A stretch of DNA of 13,376 nucleotides, from contig CAAGBH010000165.1 in assembly GCA_900768035.1 (NCBI GenBank), positions 1 through 13,376 on the forward strand. The letters are read 5' to 3'. This document shows positions 1 through 7,058 of the stretch, in pieces. Each line of letters opens with the position of its first letter. Position 1 is the stretch's first letter. The stretch comes from Clostridia bacterium (GTDB taxonomy: Bacteria; Bacillota; Clostridia; Oscillospirales; Acutalibacteraceae). Below the pieces are notes generated by a model. The model had not been told where the DNA came from. It saw nothing but the letters and a program-made list of their open reading frames with translations, and did no database searches. The position numbers and the translations under genes are program-made.

Positions 1-19
1 TATTTTTTTATTTTTTTAT

Positions 20-1003
20 TTAATGTTCGCTCGTATTGGGTCTTCGCATTAAATTAAGCACAACTTCATTAACATTTCTGTTGCCATAAAGCACTTCATA
101 GCACTCACTGACAATAGGAAGTTCCATATTATATTTACGGCTTAATTTATAAGTATTTTCAGTTGCGTAATATCCTTCAACCGTACCAACTTCTTCCAAT
201 GCGGTTTTGATTGAAGTTCCGCTTCCAACCTTATAACCAAAGCGGTTATTACGGCTATGGCGTGATGTACAGGTTACAATCAAATCCCCTATGCCTGTGA
301 GTCCTGCAAAGGTATATTCTTTAGCGCCCATACGAACACCGAGCCTTGTCATTTCAGCAAGACCTCTTGTTATCAAAGCGGCTTTTGAGTTATCACCCAA
401 ACCTAGTCCGTCACAAAAACCTGCCGCAATAGCAATAACATTTTTAATAGCACCGCCGAGTTCAACACCAACTAAATCGGTTGAAGTGTAAACACGAAGA
501 TTATCGCTCGACATTATATCCTGAACAATCTGAGCAGAAATAAGCGAATTAGAGGCGGAAACCAACGAAGTCGGTATATTACGTGCCACTTCTTCAGCGT
601 GCGACGGGCCCGACAATGCAACCACGCTCACATTCGGCATTTCTTCGCTTATAACATCGGATAAAAATTTTAAACTTTCACTTTCAAAACCTTTTGAAAC
701 ATTAACCACAATACCCTCTTGTTTATACTGTGAAAGTTGCTTAGCAACACTTCTAACGGCAGTTGAAGGTGTTGCAATGATTGTCATATCATCGCCCTTA
801 ACTACCGATAAATCGGTTGTTATCTCAATACCCTGCGGTAAAAACACGCCCCGCAATAATTTTTCATTTGTACGGTTTTCACGCAGATTTTTAACTTCAT
901 CTTCAAACGGTGACCATAATGTGACTTGATTTCTGTTATTAAAAGCAGAAATAGCAAGCGCCATTCCCCAACCGCCAGAGCCTAAAACAGTTATTTTAGC
1001 CAA
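20..1003 (-). CDS. gpsA: NAD(P)H-dependent glycerol-3-phosphate dehydrogenase
   Basis: Cytosolic enzyme that reduces dihydroxyacetone phosphate to sn-glycerol-3-phosphate, the backbone for phospholipids. Seen in the 327-residue product: an N-terminal Rossmann nucleotide loop GSGGWG (residues 8-13), SKGFE (103-107), the family motif GPSHAEEV (132-139), the lysine of GGAIKNV (K187, the expected catalytic lysine), and RNNRFG (251-256) in the substrate-binding part. Length is normal for GpsA. The start is TTG at 1003-1001. The next in-frame ATG (residue 14) would cut off the nucleotide-binding loop, and a GGAGG lies nine bases upstream of the TTG. The gene follows plsY by two bases, so the enzyme making glycerol-3-phosphate is co-expressed with the acyltransferase that uses it. 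Downstream only an A/T-rich stretch is visible before the window ends. Identification is secure. Confidence 0.97.
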   Translation of the reverse strand: MAKITVLGSGGWGMALAISAFNNRNQVTLWSPFEDEVKNLRENRTNEKLLRGVFLPQGIEITTDLSVVKGDDMTIIATPSTAVRSVAKQLSQYKQEGIVVNVSKGFESESLKFLSDVISEEMPNVSVVALSGPSHAEEVARNIPTSLVSASNSLISAQIVQDIMSSDNLRVYTSTDLVGVELGGAIKNVIAIAAGFCDGLGLGDNSKAALITRGLAEMTRLGVRMGAKEYTFAGLTGIGDLIVTCTSRHSRNNRFGYKVGSGTSIKTALEEVGTVEGYYATENTYKLSRKYNMELPIVSECYEVLYGNRNVNEVVLNLMRRPNTSEH

Positions 1004-1005
1004 GG

Positions 1006-1653
1006 TTATTTTCCTCCGAATTTAACTTTTGATTCCGTTCCTGCCATAAGGCGTTTTATATTCTCACTATGCTTACCTATAACAATAGCACCCATAGCCA
1101 AACTCAAAACAATCTGAGGCAAAATTGCGGCATCTTTATCATAGAAAATTATTGATAAAACCACAACCACCACAGCCGCCGAAACAGAACTTAGGGACAC
1201 ATACTTAGAAATAAACAGCATTGCGGCGAAAACACAAAGTCCTATAATAATTGCAATTGGACAGCAAACGGCAAAAATACCTACGCTGGTTGCCACACCC
1301 TTACCGCCTTTAAACTGAAAGAAAATGGGATACACATGACCTAACATACAAGCCGTACCGCACAGAAATGCGCCGAAAATTGCACTCGACCAATCGCTTA
1401 CGGTCTGTGTGTAAATATACTCAAAAATCATCTTACCCATATATGCCGCCGCAAAACCTTTAAGCGCATCAAATATAAAGGTTAATGCACCCGGCAAAAA
1501 TCCTGCATTTCTCATAACATTGGTAGTGCCTGCATTTCCGCTGCCGAGTTCACGAACATCCTTTTTAAGAAAAGCCTTAGCGAAAACCACGGCAAAATTT
1601 ATACTTCCTATTAAATAAGCGGCAATAACCGTTACCAAAGCAGTCATAACCAT
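1006..1653 (-). CDS. plsY: Acyl-phosphate:glycerol-3-phosphate acyltransferase PlsY
   Basis: Integral membrane enzyme that transfers an acyl chain from acyl-phosphate (made by PlsX, not encoded in this window) to position 1 of glycerol-3-phosphate, giving lysophosphatidic acid. The 215-residue protein is very hydrophobic with several membrane segments. It carries the three family motifs: GSGNAGTTN (residues 37-45), FKGGKGVATS (114-123) and KHSENIKRLMAGTES (194-208). The length is slightly above the usual near 200. The ATG start overlaps the der stop by one base (TAATG at 1651-1655). An AAAGGGG about nine bases upstream favours this ATG over a second in-frame ATG at codon 3. It lies between der and gpsA, and gpsA supplies its substrate. 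Identification is secure. Confidence 0.96.
   Translation of the reverse strand: MVMTALVTVIAAYLIGSINFAVVFAKAFLKKDVRELGSGNAGTTNVMRNAGFLPGALTFIFDALKGFAAAYMGKMIFEYIYTQTVSDWSSAIFGAFLCGTACMLGHVYPIFFQFKGGKGVATSVGIFAVCCPIAIIIGLCVFAAMLFISKYVSLSSVSAAVVVVVLSIIFYDKDAAILPQIVLSLAMGAIVIGKHSENIKRLMAGTESKVKFGGK
1011..1017 (-). promoter_or_regulatory. Shine-Dalgarno of gpsA (fixes TTG start)
   Basis: Minus-strand GGAGGAA made from the last plsY codons (Gly-Gly-Lys). The GGAGG core is nine bases before the TTG at 1003. It supports the TTG start and makes gpsA translation dependent on plsY mRNA, with ribosomes finishing plsY at 1006 probably handing over directly. Confidence 0.8.
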
Positions 1654-2975
1654 TACTTATCGCCCCTTTCACGAATTACAAATCTAACGGGTGTTCCCTC
1701 AAGACCAAATGTTGAACGAATTTGATTCTCTAAATAACGCTGATATGAGAAATGGAAAAGTTCAGCATTATTGCAAAAGCAAACGAATGTAGGCGGTTTT
1801 GTTGATGCCTGAGTCATATAATAAATCTTAAGTCTCTTACCCTTATCTGTAGGGGGTTGAACACGGGCAGTGGCTTCTGCAAGAATATCGTTGAGTTTTC
1901 CTGTGGATATTCTCATTGTGTTCTGCTCATTAACGTATTTAATAAGTTCAAACAGTCTATCAACTCTTTGCCCTGTTTTTGCCGAAATAAATATAATCGG
2001 TGCATAAGGCATAAATGAAAAATCATTCATAAGACCTTTTCTGTAAGAGTCCATCGTTCTGCCGTCTTTTTCAACTGCATCCCATTTATTAACCGCAATA
2101 ATACAGGCTCTGCCCTGTTCCAAAGCAAGACCTGCCACCTTAGAATCCTGTTCAGTAAAGCCGTCTTTACCGTCAATCATAATAACACAAACATCGGCAC
2201 GTTCAATAGCCATTTTAGCACGAAGCACGCTATATTTTTCAATCTTATCCTCAACTTTACTTTTTCTGCGAAGTCCCGCAGTGTCAATAAAGTTATATAA
2301 AACACCGTCACGCTCAATCTTTGTGTCAATAGCGTCTCTGGTTGTTCCTGCAATGTTAGAAACAATAGACCTTGTTTCCCCTGCAATCTGATTTATAAGG
2401 GAAGATTTACCCGCATTTGGTTTACCAATAACCGCAACATTTATAATATCTTGGTCATCGTCCTCAAATTCCTCTTGAGGTATATGGGAAATAACCGCAT
2501 CAAGCAAATCGCCCGTGCCGTGACCGTGCACCGAAGAAACGGCAATCGGCTCGCCGATACCCAAATTATAAAACTCATAAAATTCAAGCGGTGTGTCACC
2601 GATAGTATCGCATTTATTAACACAAAGCACAATCGGTTTTCCGCTTTTTTGAAGCATTGCCGCAACATCCATATCAGCCGCAGTAACACCACTTTTTAAA
2701 TCGGTAACAAATATAATAACTGATGCGGTATCTATTGCAAGTTGCGCTTGCGCACGCATATTTTCAAGAATAATATCATCAGTCTTAGGCTCGATACCGC
2801 CTGTATCAACAAACATCATCTTTCTGCCGAGCCATTCAGCATCACCATAGATTCTGTCACGGGTAACGCCGGGGGTATCGTCTACAATAGAAAGGCGCTT
2901 ACCGATTATTTTATTAAAAAGTGTAGATTTTCCAACATTCGGTCTGCCAACTACAGCCACAACCGGTTTAGCCAT
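1653..2975 (-). CDS. der: Ribosome-assembly GTPase Der (EngA)
   Basis: Essential double-GTPase needed for maturation of the 50S ribosomal subunit. The 440-residue protein has two tandem GTPase domains. The first has GRPNVGKS (10-17), DTGG (57-60) and NKCD (120-123). The second has GKPNAGKS (184-191), DTAG (231-234) and NKWD (296-299). A KH-like RNA-binding C-terminal domain runs from about residue 350. The acidic linker after the first domain (EEFEDDDQD, about 168-176) is typical of Der. All GTP-binding motifs are intact and the length is normal. The ATG at 2975 is one base after the TAG of the DUF512 gene, and the GGAGAGGAAG ahead of it is made from the last codons of that gene, implying coupled translation. 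It overlaps plsY by one base. Confidence 0.98.
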   Translation of the reverse strand: MAKPVVAVVGRPNVGKSTLFNKIIGKRLSIVDDTPGVTRDRIYGDAEWLGRKMMFVDTGGIEPKTDDIILENMRAQAQLAIDTASVIIFVTDLKSGVTAADMDVAAMLQKSGKPIVLCVNKCDTIGDTPLEFYEFYNLGIGEPIAVSSVHGHGTGDLLDAVISHIPQEEFEDDDQDIINVAVIGKPNAGKSSLINQIAGETRSIVSNIAGTTRDAIDTKIERDGVLYNFIDTAGLRRKSKVEDKIEKYSVLRAKMAIERADVCVIMIDGKDGFTEQDSKVAGLALEQGRACIIAVNKWDAVEKDGRTMDSYRKGLMNDFSFMPYAPIIFISAKTGQRVDRLFELIKYVNEQNTMRISTGKLNDILAEATARVQPPTDKGKRLKIYYMTQASTKPPTFVCFCNNAELFHFSYQRYLENQIRSTFGLEGTPVRFVIRERGDK

Positions 2976-2976
2976 A

Positions 2977-4287
2977 CTATACTTCCTCTCCTAAAATAGC
3001 ACTTATAAATTCATATCCGTCATTCTCGACGGGATGAATTGTTACATTCAAATTTTTCGATAATTCTTCCAAAGTTATACTGTCAAGAAACATATCTTTT
3101 TCATTGCGAAGCATTACCGCAGGGATTAGCATCTCTTCTCCCAAATCTTTGCCTTTTATCTGCTCCTTAATATCAGTAGCGGTAATCAAGCCTGCCACCG
3201 TTATCAAAGGACCGAAAAAGTTGTTTTCTATCATAAAAACATTACACTCTAAATTATCCCATTTTTTATGGCATTTGTCAACAATTTGTGTAATCAAAGG
3301 ATATGCCGCTTTCCCCGTTACTATAGATATTTTTCTCTTTTTCTCTAATTTATAATCGCTCGTTTGCAAAGCATCCATTGATTCTTTCAAAAAAAGCGAC
3401 CACATTCCGACGCCGTTATCGAGTTGCAGAAATTCTCCGTAATACTTAGCGTCAGGCATTTGCCTTTTAGACAAAATATAAAACTCATCTGAAGCATAAA
3501 CACGCCTTGAGCCATATTTTTCCAAACATTTATCACCAAAACTATCAATTATATCAATAGTTTTATTGGCAGAATCAAAATCAAAGGGTTTAAGTTTGTC
3601 CAAACCGTCACGGTATTTTGTAAGACCGACAGGCACAGCCGCTATACATTCAACGTTTGAAAGTTTCGTTAAATCACTGAGCGTTCTTTCAAGTTCCTTG
3701 CCGTCATTCATTTCAGGGACTAACACCAACTGACAGTTAATCTTTATTCCCGCATCATTAAAACGGTTAATTACCGACAGCACTTTACCCGCATTTTTAT
3801 TACGCATCATTTTAACACGAAGTTCGGGGTTAGTGGTATGAACAGAAATATTAATAGGGCTTATATGCATTTTAATAATCCGTTCAATTTCGTGTTCGGT
3901 AATATTTGTAAGGGTTATATAATTCCCGAAAAGGAAAGAAAGGCGTGAATCGTCATCCTTAAAATAAAGGCTTTCACGCATACCCTTAGGCATCTGGTCG
4001 ATAAAACAAAAGACACATTTATTTAAGCAAGAGTGTTTTTTATCCATAAGATAAGTCTCAAAATTAAGACCAAGTTCAGAAAATTCTTCTTTTCTTACCC
4101 GCTTTTGCTTTATTTTACCCTTTTCATTAATAAATTTAATTTTCAATTTCTGATTGTTTTGGTAAAAACGGTAATCAAGCACATCCATTATATCATTATC
4201 ATTAATGGAAAGAAGCGTATAACCACTTTTAAGCCCTGCTTTATATGCAGGACTTCCCAAATCTACCGAATCAATTATAACAGACAT
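2977..4287 (-). CDS. DUF512 family radical-SAM protein with N-terminal PDZ domain
   Basis: A conserved Bacillota protein of unknown biochemical role, often annotated as NifB/MoaA-like Fe-S oxidoreductase. Visible parts of the 436-residue product: a short PDZ-like domain at about residues 1-45 (GSPAYKAGLKSG), a radical-SAM cluster motif C-x3-C-x2-C at C87, C91 and C94 (CLNKCVFC) expected to bind a 4Fe-4S cluster with S-adenosylmethionine, a TIM-barrel-like middle, and the DUF512 C-terminal region. No signal peptide or membrane segment is seen, so it should be cytosolic. The ATG at 4287 has AGGCGG seven bases upstream. It stops one base before der, and its last codons carry the der ribosome site, so the two are translated together. 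That hints at a link to ribosome assembly or translation, but this is inference only. Substrate and reaction are unknown. Confidence 0.92.
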   Translation of the reverse strand: MSVIIDSVDLGSPAYKAGLKSGYTLLSINDNDIMDVLDYRFYQNNQKLKIKFINEKGKIKQKRVRKEEFSELGLNFETYLMDKKHSCLNKCVFCFIDQMPKGMRESLYFKDDDSRLSFLFGNYITLTNITEHEIERIIKMHISPINISVHTTNPELRVKMMRNKNAGKVLSVINRFNDAGIKINCQLVLVPEMNDGKELERTLSDLTKLSNVECIAAVPVGLTKYRDGLDKLKPFDFDSANKTIDIIDSFGDKCLEKYGSRRVYASDEFYILSKRQMPDAKYYGEFLQLDNGVGMWSLFLKESMDALQTSDYKLEKKRKISIVTGKAAYPLITQIVDKCHKKWDNLECNVFMIENNFFGPLITVAGLITATDIKEQIKGKDLGEEMLIPAVMLRNEKDMFLDSITLEELSKNLNVTIHPVENDGYEFISAILGEEV

Positions 4288-4311
4288 AACTTCACCGCCT
4301 TTTTAAAACTT

Positions 4312-4350
4312 AAAAAAATCAGAGGCGGAATTTTATCCCCCTCTGATTTT
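4312..4350 (-). terminator. Intrinsic terminator of the DUF177-rpmF unit
   Basis: Eleven-base perfect inverted repeat AAAATCAGAGG / CCTCTGATTTT (4350-4340 with 4325-4315), with a short inner extension. On the minus strand the second arm ends in a run of seven T (4318-4312). It lies 20 bases after the rpmF stop. The plus-strand side is also T-rich, so it could work both ways, although no plus-strand gene needs it. Confidence 0.88.
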
Positions 4351-4358
4351 GTTTTTAA
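4330..4358 (-). promoter_or_regulatory. Possible weak promoter of the DUF512-der-plsY-gpsA chain
   Basis: Minus strand TTAAAA (4358-4353), 17 bases, TAAAAT (4335-4330): four of six and five of six matches to the sigma-A consensus. It lies inside the rpmF terminator hairpin. Transcription would start near 4320, after the left arm, so the new RNA could not form the terminator. It is the only candidate found between rpmF and the DUF512 gene. In such AT-rich DNA chance matches are common. Confidence 0.3.
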
Positions 4359-4369
4359 TTCAAAATGAA

Positions 4370-4549
4370 TTATTCAGCAACCTTTACTACCTCACGGCCG
4401 TCATACTGACCGCAAGCAGCGCAAAGTCTGTGCGGACGCTTATAAGCACCGCAAGAGCACTTTACTAAAGTAGGAGCGCTTAACTTCCAAACATTATTTC
4501 TTCTTTTATCTCTTCTGGCTTTTGAATGTTTTCTCTTTGGTACTGCCAT
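4370..4549 (-). CDS. rpmF: 50S ribosomal protein L32 (bL32)
   Basis: Small structural protein of the large ribosomal subunit. The 59-residue product opens with the family signature MAVPKRKHSKARRDKRR, is highly basic at the N-terminus, and ends with a cysteine zinc ribbon. The cysteines are C31, C33, C43 and C46. The second pair is the usual C-x2-C, but the first is C-x-C, one residue shorter than the C-x2-C of the zinc-type L32 proteins I know. The start at 4549 is preferred over an upstream in-frame GTG at 4558, because that GTG lies within the strong AAGGAGGTG ribosome site and MAVPKRK is the invariant L32 beginning. It follows the DUF177 gene by 33 bases, the common bacterial yceD-rpmF pairing. 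A strong terminator follows, and plsX, often next in other bacteria, is absent. Confidence 0.97.
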   Translation of the reverse strand: MAVPKRKHSKARRDKRRNNVWKLSAPTLVKCSCGAYKRPHRLCAACGQYDGREVVKVAE

Positions 4550-4555
4550 TTTCAG

Positions 4556-4564
4556 CACCTCCTT
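4556..4564 (-). promoter_or_regulatory. Strong Shine-Dalgarno of rpmF
   Basis: Minus-strand AAGGAGGTG, nearly a full complement of the 16S rRNA 3' end, six bases before the ATG at 4549. It sets the start and fits the high expression of a ribosomal protein. Confidence 0.88.
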
Positions 4565-4582
4565 AAATTGATTAAAAAAATA

Positions 4583-5080
4583 TTAATTATTAAGTAATTC
4601 GGCAAGTGCTGAAAGTCTGGGGTCAATTTCTTTTTCCGGACAATCACATTTACCATCATTAAGGTTTTTACCGCACTTTGAACAAACGCCTTTACAGTCC
4701 TTTGAACAAAGATGTTTCATCGGAAGACTGACGATAACTTCTGTATAAAGAAATTCATCAATATCCAATTTCATATCAGGCACGAGAAGAATTGTATCGC
4801 TGTCATCGCCCTCAATCGAAGTTGCAAGCGATTTATCAACCTTTACGGTGTGTTTGCGAACAGTTTCTGTGCCGCAGCGGTGACAAGGGGCATCATACTC
4901 AAAAGAAATTTCTGCCTCAAACCTTATAAGACTTGATTTGTTGGAAACAGTGCCGGAGATTGAAACGGGTTTTTTGAGCGGAAATTCACCCGCATATTCC
5001 ACTTCACTTAAATCCAACGAATACTCAATCGGCAATGAAGAATTATCATTGACAAAAATACGTTTTAAATCAATAATCAT
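4583..5080 (-). CDS. DUF177 / YceD family protein
   Basis: Conserved small protein commonly encoded just before rpmF. The family (YceD, DUF177) is linked to 23S rRNA accumulation in some organisms, and its exact action is not settled. The 165-residue product has an N-terminal beta-rich half, a C-H-R-C pair (C66, C69), and a C-terminal cysteine cluster C125, C129, C133, C136, C145 and C147, suggesting bound zinc. An acidic stretch EGDDSD lies at 90-95. The length is typical. No signal peptide is present, so it is cytosolic. The ATG at 5080 has GAGG seven bases upstream and sits about 20 bases after the predicted transcription start of a consensus promoter. It forms a two-gene unit with rpmF. 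Family assignment is firm; molecular function is inferred from the family and context only. Confidence 0.92.
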   Translation of the reverse strand: MIIDLKRIFVNDNSSLPIEYSLDLSEVEYAGEFPLKKPVSISGTVSNKSSLIRFEAEISFEYDAPCHRCGTETVRKHTVKVDKSLATSIEGDDSDTILLVPDMKLDIDEFLYTEVIVSLPMKHLCSKDCKGVCSKCGKNLNDGKCDCPEKEIDPRLSALAELLNN

Positions 5081-5107
5081 ACTTCCACCTCTATCGTCAC
5101 AAAGTAT

Positions 5108-5136
5108 ATTATATATATTATACCTTATTTTGTCAA
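5108..5136 (-). promoter_or_regulatory. Consensus sigma-A promoter of DUF177-rpmF
   Basis: Minus strand TTGACA (5136-5131), exactly 17 bases, then TATAAT (5113-5108): a full match to the consensus. Predicted start of transcription is near 5101, giving a leader of about 20 bases. A second TATAAT-like block overlaps in the spacer but is too close to the -35 to be used with it. Confidence 0.9.
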
Positions 5137-5154
5137 GGATTTATTTTAAAATAT

Positions 5155-5184
5155 AAAAAATTACGGGTAGCAGTTGCTACCCGT
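5155..5184 (-). terminator. Intrinsic terminator of the pgi / P-loop unit
   Basis: Perfect inverted repeat ACGGGTAGC / GCTACCCGT (5184-5176 and 5171-5163) with a four-base loop. On the minus strand it is followed by AA and a run of six T (5160-5155). It begins eight bases after the stop of the small P-loop gene and lies directly ahead of the next promoter. Confidence 0.9.
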
Positions 5185-5192
5185 TAAAATCA

Positions 5193-5603
5193 TTAGTTAC
5201 AAACTTCTGCAATGTCGAACAATTTTTTAGGTAATTCCTCTTTGTCAGCCGAAATTGTGAAGACAAATTCAACATCGTCAATTTTTGCAATTCTTTCAAA
5301 GAACGCAATAAGTTCTTCATAATCACGGGTACCGATGCGAAGTGTTGCATCACCGAAGATATGAGTTACATCGTGATTGCCTGCCTTAATACCGGCAACC
5401 ATTCCGTAATATTCGTTATAACCTGCTATGCCGTATGCATCAGCATCAACAAGGCGTGCTTTATGAGTAACAGAATAGGTCAAAGTATCTCCCTTTTCAA
5501 TGCAAACTACATTGCCAAGACTTGCATTAGCGGCTTCATTTACCATATCCACTAATAATTTGGTTTTACCCGAACCTTTTCTTCCGATAATGATTTTAAT
5601 CAT
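5193..5603 (-). CDS. Small P-loop NTPase-like protein, function unknown
   Basis: I recognise this as a conserved Clostridia-type family, often labelled ATP-binding protein or misnamed PilT, with no established function. The 136-residue product has a Walker A motif GRKGSGKT (7-14) at its very start. A hydrophobic strand ending in an acid, HDVTHIFGDA (77-86, D85), may be the Walker B. FVFTISAD (113-120) may be a sensor strand. There is no signal peptide or membrane segment. It is far shorter than true PilT and lacks its other boxes, so a motility role is not supported. The ATG at 5603 has AAGGAG nine bases upstream. It follows pgi by 53 bases with no promoter between and ends at a strong terminator, so it is probably co-transcribed with pgi. 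The real role is unknown. Confidence 0.85.
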   Translation of the reverse strand: MIKIIIGRKGSGKTKLLVDMVNEAANASLGNVVCIEKGDTLTYSVTHKARLVDADAYGIAGYNEYYGMVAGIKAGNHDVTHIFGDATLRIGTRDYEELIAFFERIAKIDDVEFVFTISADKEELPKKLFDIAEVCN

Positions 5604-5656
5604 TTATACCAACTCCTTTTTATTTCACTGCTAAAAGCAGTTATTTCTGTAAAAAA

Positions 5657-6997
5657 TTATTTGCCTAAGCGTTTTTCAAGTTTTTGCTTCTCTTCTTCAT
5701 AACCGGGTTTACCGAGAAGAGCGAACATATTTTTCTTATAACTTTCAACACCAGGTTGGTCGAATGGATTTACACCCAACATATAACCCGAAATAGCGCA
5801 AGCCTTTTCGAAGAAATAAATAAGTCTGCCAAGGTTATCTTCGTCAGCCTTATCAACTTTAATTTCAAGGTTAGGAACACCGCCGTCTGTATGAGCCAAA
5901 ACTGTGCCCTCAAAGGCTTTTTGGTTTACAAATGACATTGTTTTACCTGCTAAGAAATTAAGACCGTCGCCATCGGTTTCTTCTTTTTCGATTATAACAT
6001 CTTTATCGCTTTCGCCAATAGTTACAACCGTTTCAAACATCAACCTTGCGCCGTCCTGAACGTACTGTCCCATAGAATGAAGGTCAGTAGAGAAAGTAAC
6101 AGATGCAGGGAAAAGACCTTTATTATCCTTACCTTCGCTTTCACCGAAAAGTTGTTTAAACCATTCAGCCATCATGGTAAAGCGGGGTTCATAACTAACA
6201 AGAAGTTCAACCGATTTACCCTTGCGGTAAAAAGCATTACGAAGTGCTGCATATTTATAACAATCGTTTTTATTGATGTCACACTCATTATACTCTGTAG
6301 CAGCGGTTGCGGCACCTTTCATAAGTGCATCAATATCTGCACCCGCAGCAGCGATTGGCAACAGACCAACAGCAGTCAAAACAGAAAATCTTCCGCCGAC
6401 ATCATCCGGCACTACAAAACATTCATAGCCTTTTTCGTCTGCTAACTTTTTCAAAGTTCCTCTTGCTTTATCGGTTGTGCAGTAAATACGCTTTGCAGCC
6501 TCTGCCTCGCCGTATTTTTCTTCCATAAATTTACGGAAAACTCTGAAAGCGATTGCGGGTTCAGTTGTTGTTCCCGATTTGGAAATAATATTTACCGAAA
6601 CACGCTTGCCCTCGCAAATCTTTAAAATATCATCAAGGTAAGAACCACTGATGTTATTACCAGCAAAATAAATTTGCGGAACGCCGTCTGCTAAATTATT
6701 GTAATAAGGACCTTTTAAAAACTCGATAGCAGCACGTGCACCGAGATATGAACCGCCGATACCGATAACGATTAAAACATCGGTATCCTCTTTAATTTTC
6801 TGAGCGGCTTTCTTTATTCGGGAAAATTCTTCCTTATCATAATCAAACGGAAGATTTACCCAACCTAAAAAGTCATTACCAAGACCGTCTTTGTTATGAA
6901 CGGTATCGTGTGCGGACTTAACTTGTTTTTCAAGACCTAAAAGGTCATTTTCACGCAAGAAACTACTTGCGTATGAAGAATTGAATTGAATTGCCAT
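5657..6997 (-). CDS. pgi: Glucose-6-phosphate isomerase
   Basis: Cytosolic enzyme interconverting glucose-6-phosphate and fructose-6-phosphate, feeding PfkA encoded upstream. The 446-residue product is the usual length for the short bacterial form. Key motifs: IGIGGSYLGARAA (78-90), SKSGTTTEP (139-147) for phosphate binding, GGRFSVLTAVGLLP (201-214), GESEGKDNKG (285-294, which should contain the catalytic glutamate), a histidine in DLHSMGQYVQDG (305-316), and PFDQPGVESYKK (411-422) with the C-terminal active-site lysine. All are intact. The ATG at 6997 has AGGTGA about nine bases upstream. A good promoter lies just before the gene, and the small P-loop gene downstream shares the transcript. 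Identification is secure. Confidence 0.98.
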   Translation of the reverse strand: MAIQFNSSYASSFLRENDLLGLEKQVKSAHDTVHNKDGLGNDFLGWVNLPFDYDKEEFSRIKKAAQKIKEDTDVLIVIGIGGSYLGARAAIEFLKGPYYNNLADGVPQIYFAGNNISGSYLDDILKICEGKRVSVNIISKSGTTTEPAIAFRVFRKFMEEKYGEAEAAKRIYCTTDKARGTLKKLADEKGYECFVVPDDVGGRFSVLTAVGLLPIAAAGADIDALMKGAATAATEYNECDINKNDCYKYAALRNAFYRKGKSVELLVSYEPRFTMMAEWFKQLFGESEGKDNKGLFPASVTFSTDLHSMGQYVQDGARLMFETVVTIGESDKDVIIEKEETDGDGLNFLAGKTMSFVNQKAFEGTVLAHTDGGVPNLEIKVDKADEDNLGRLIYFFEKACAISGYMLGVNPFDQPGVESYKKNMFALLGKPGYEEEKQKLEKRLGK

Positions 6998-7029
6998 TTA
7001 TTTTTCACCTAATTTTATTTATTATTTAC

Positions 7030-7058
7030 ATTCTACTATATATTCGTGTCTTTTTCAA
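7030..7058 (-). promoter_or_regulatory. Sigma-A type promoter of pgi
   Basis: Minus strand TTGAAA (7058-7053), 17 bases, TAGAAT (7035-7030): five of six matches in each box with ideal spacing. Transcription should begin near 7023, about 25 bases before the start codon. The -35 sits in a short inverted repeat (TTTTTC, two bases, GAAAAA at 7051-7064), whose meaning is unclear. Confidence 0.78.

Noticed and set aside
1..19. Repeated ATTTTTTT at the window start as a gpsA terminator
   Set aside because: On the minus strand this is an A-run without a hairpin, the wrong base for an intrinsic terminator of gpsA.
4547..4558. GTG at 4558 as the rpmF start
   Set aside because: It lies within the Shine-Dalgarno sequence and would add three residues before the invariant MAVPKRK start of L32.
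5627..5641. Hairpin ACTGCT-AAA-AGCAGT between pgi and the P-loop gene
   Set aside because: A six-base stem with a three-base loop and no T run after it on either strand; not a terminator. It could be a minor RNA stability element, but nothing supports that.
6077..6445. Plus-strand open frame of 122 codons
   Set aside because: It is antisense to pgi, with no recognisable domain and no supporting context.
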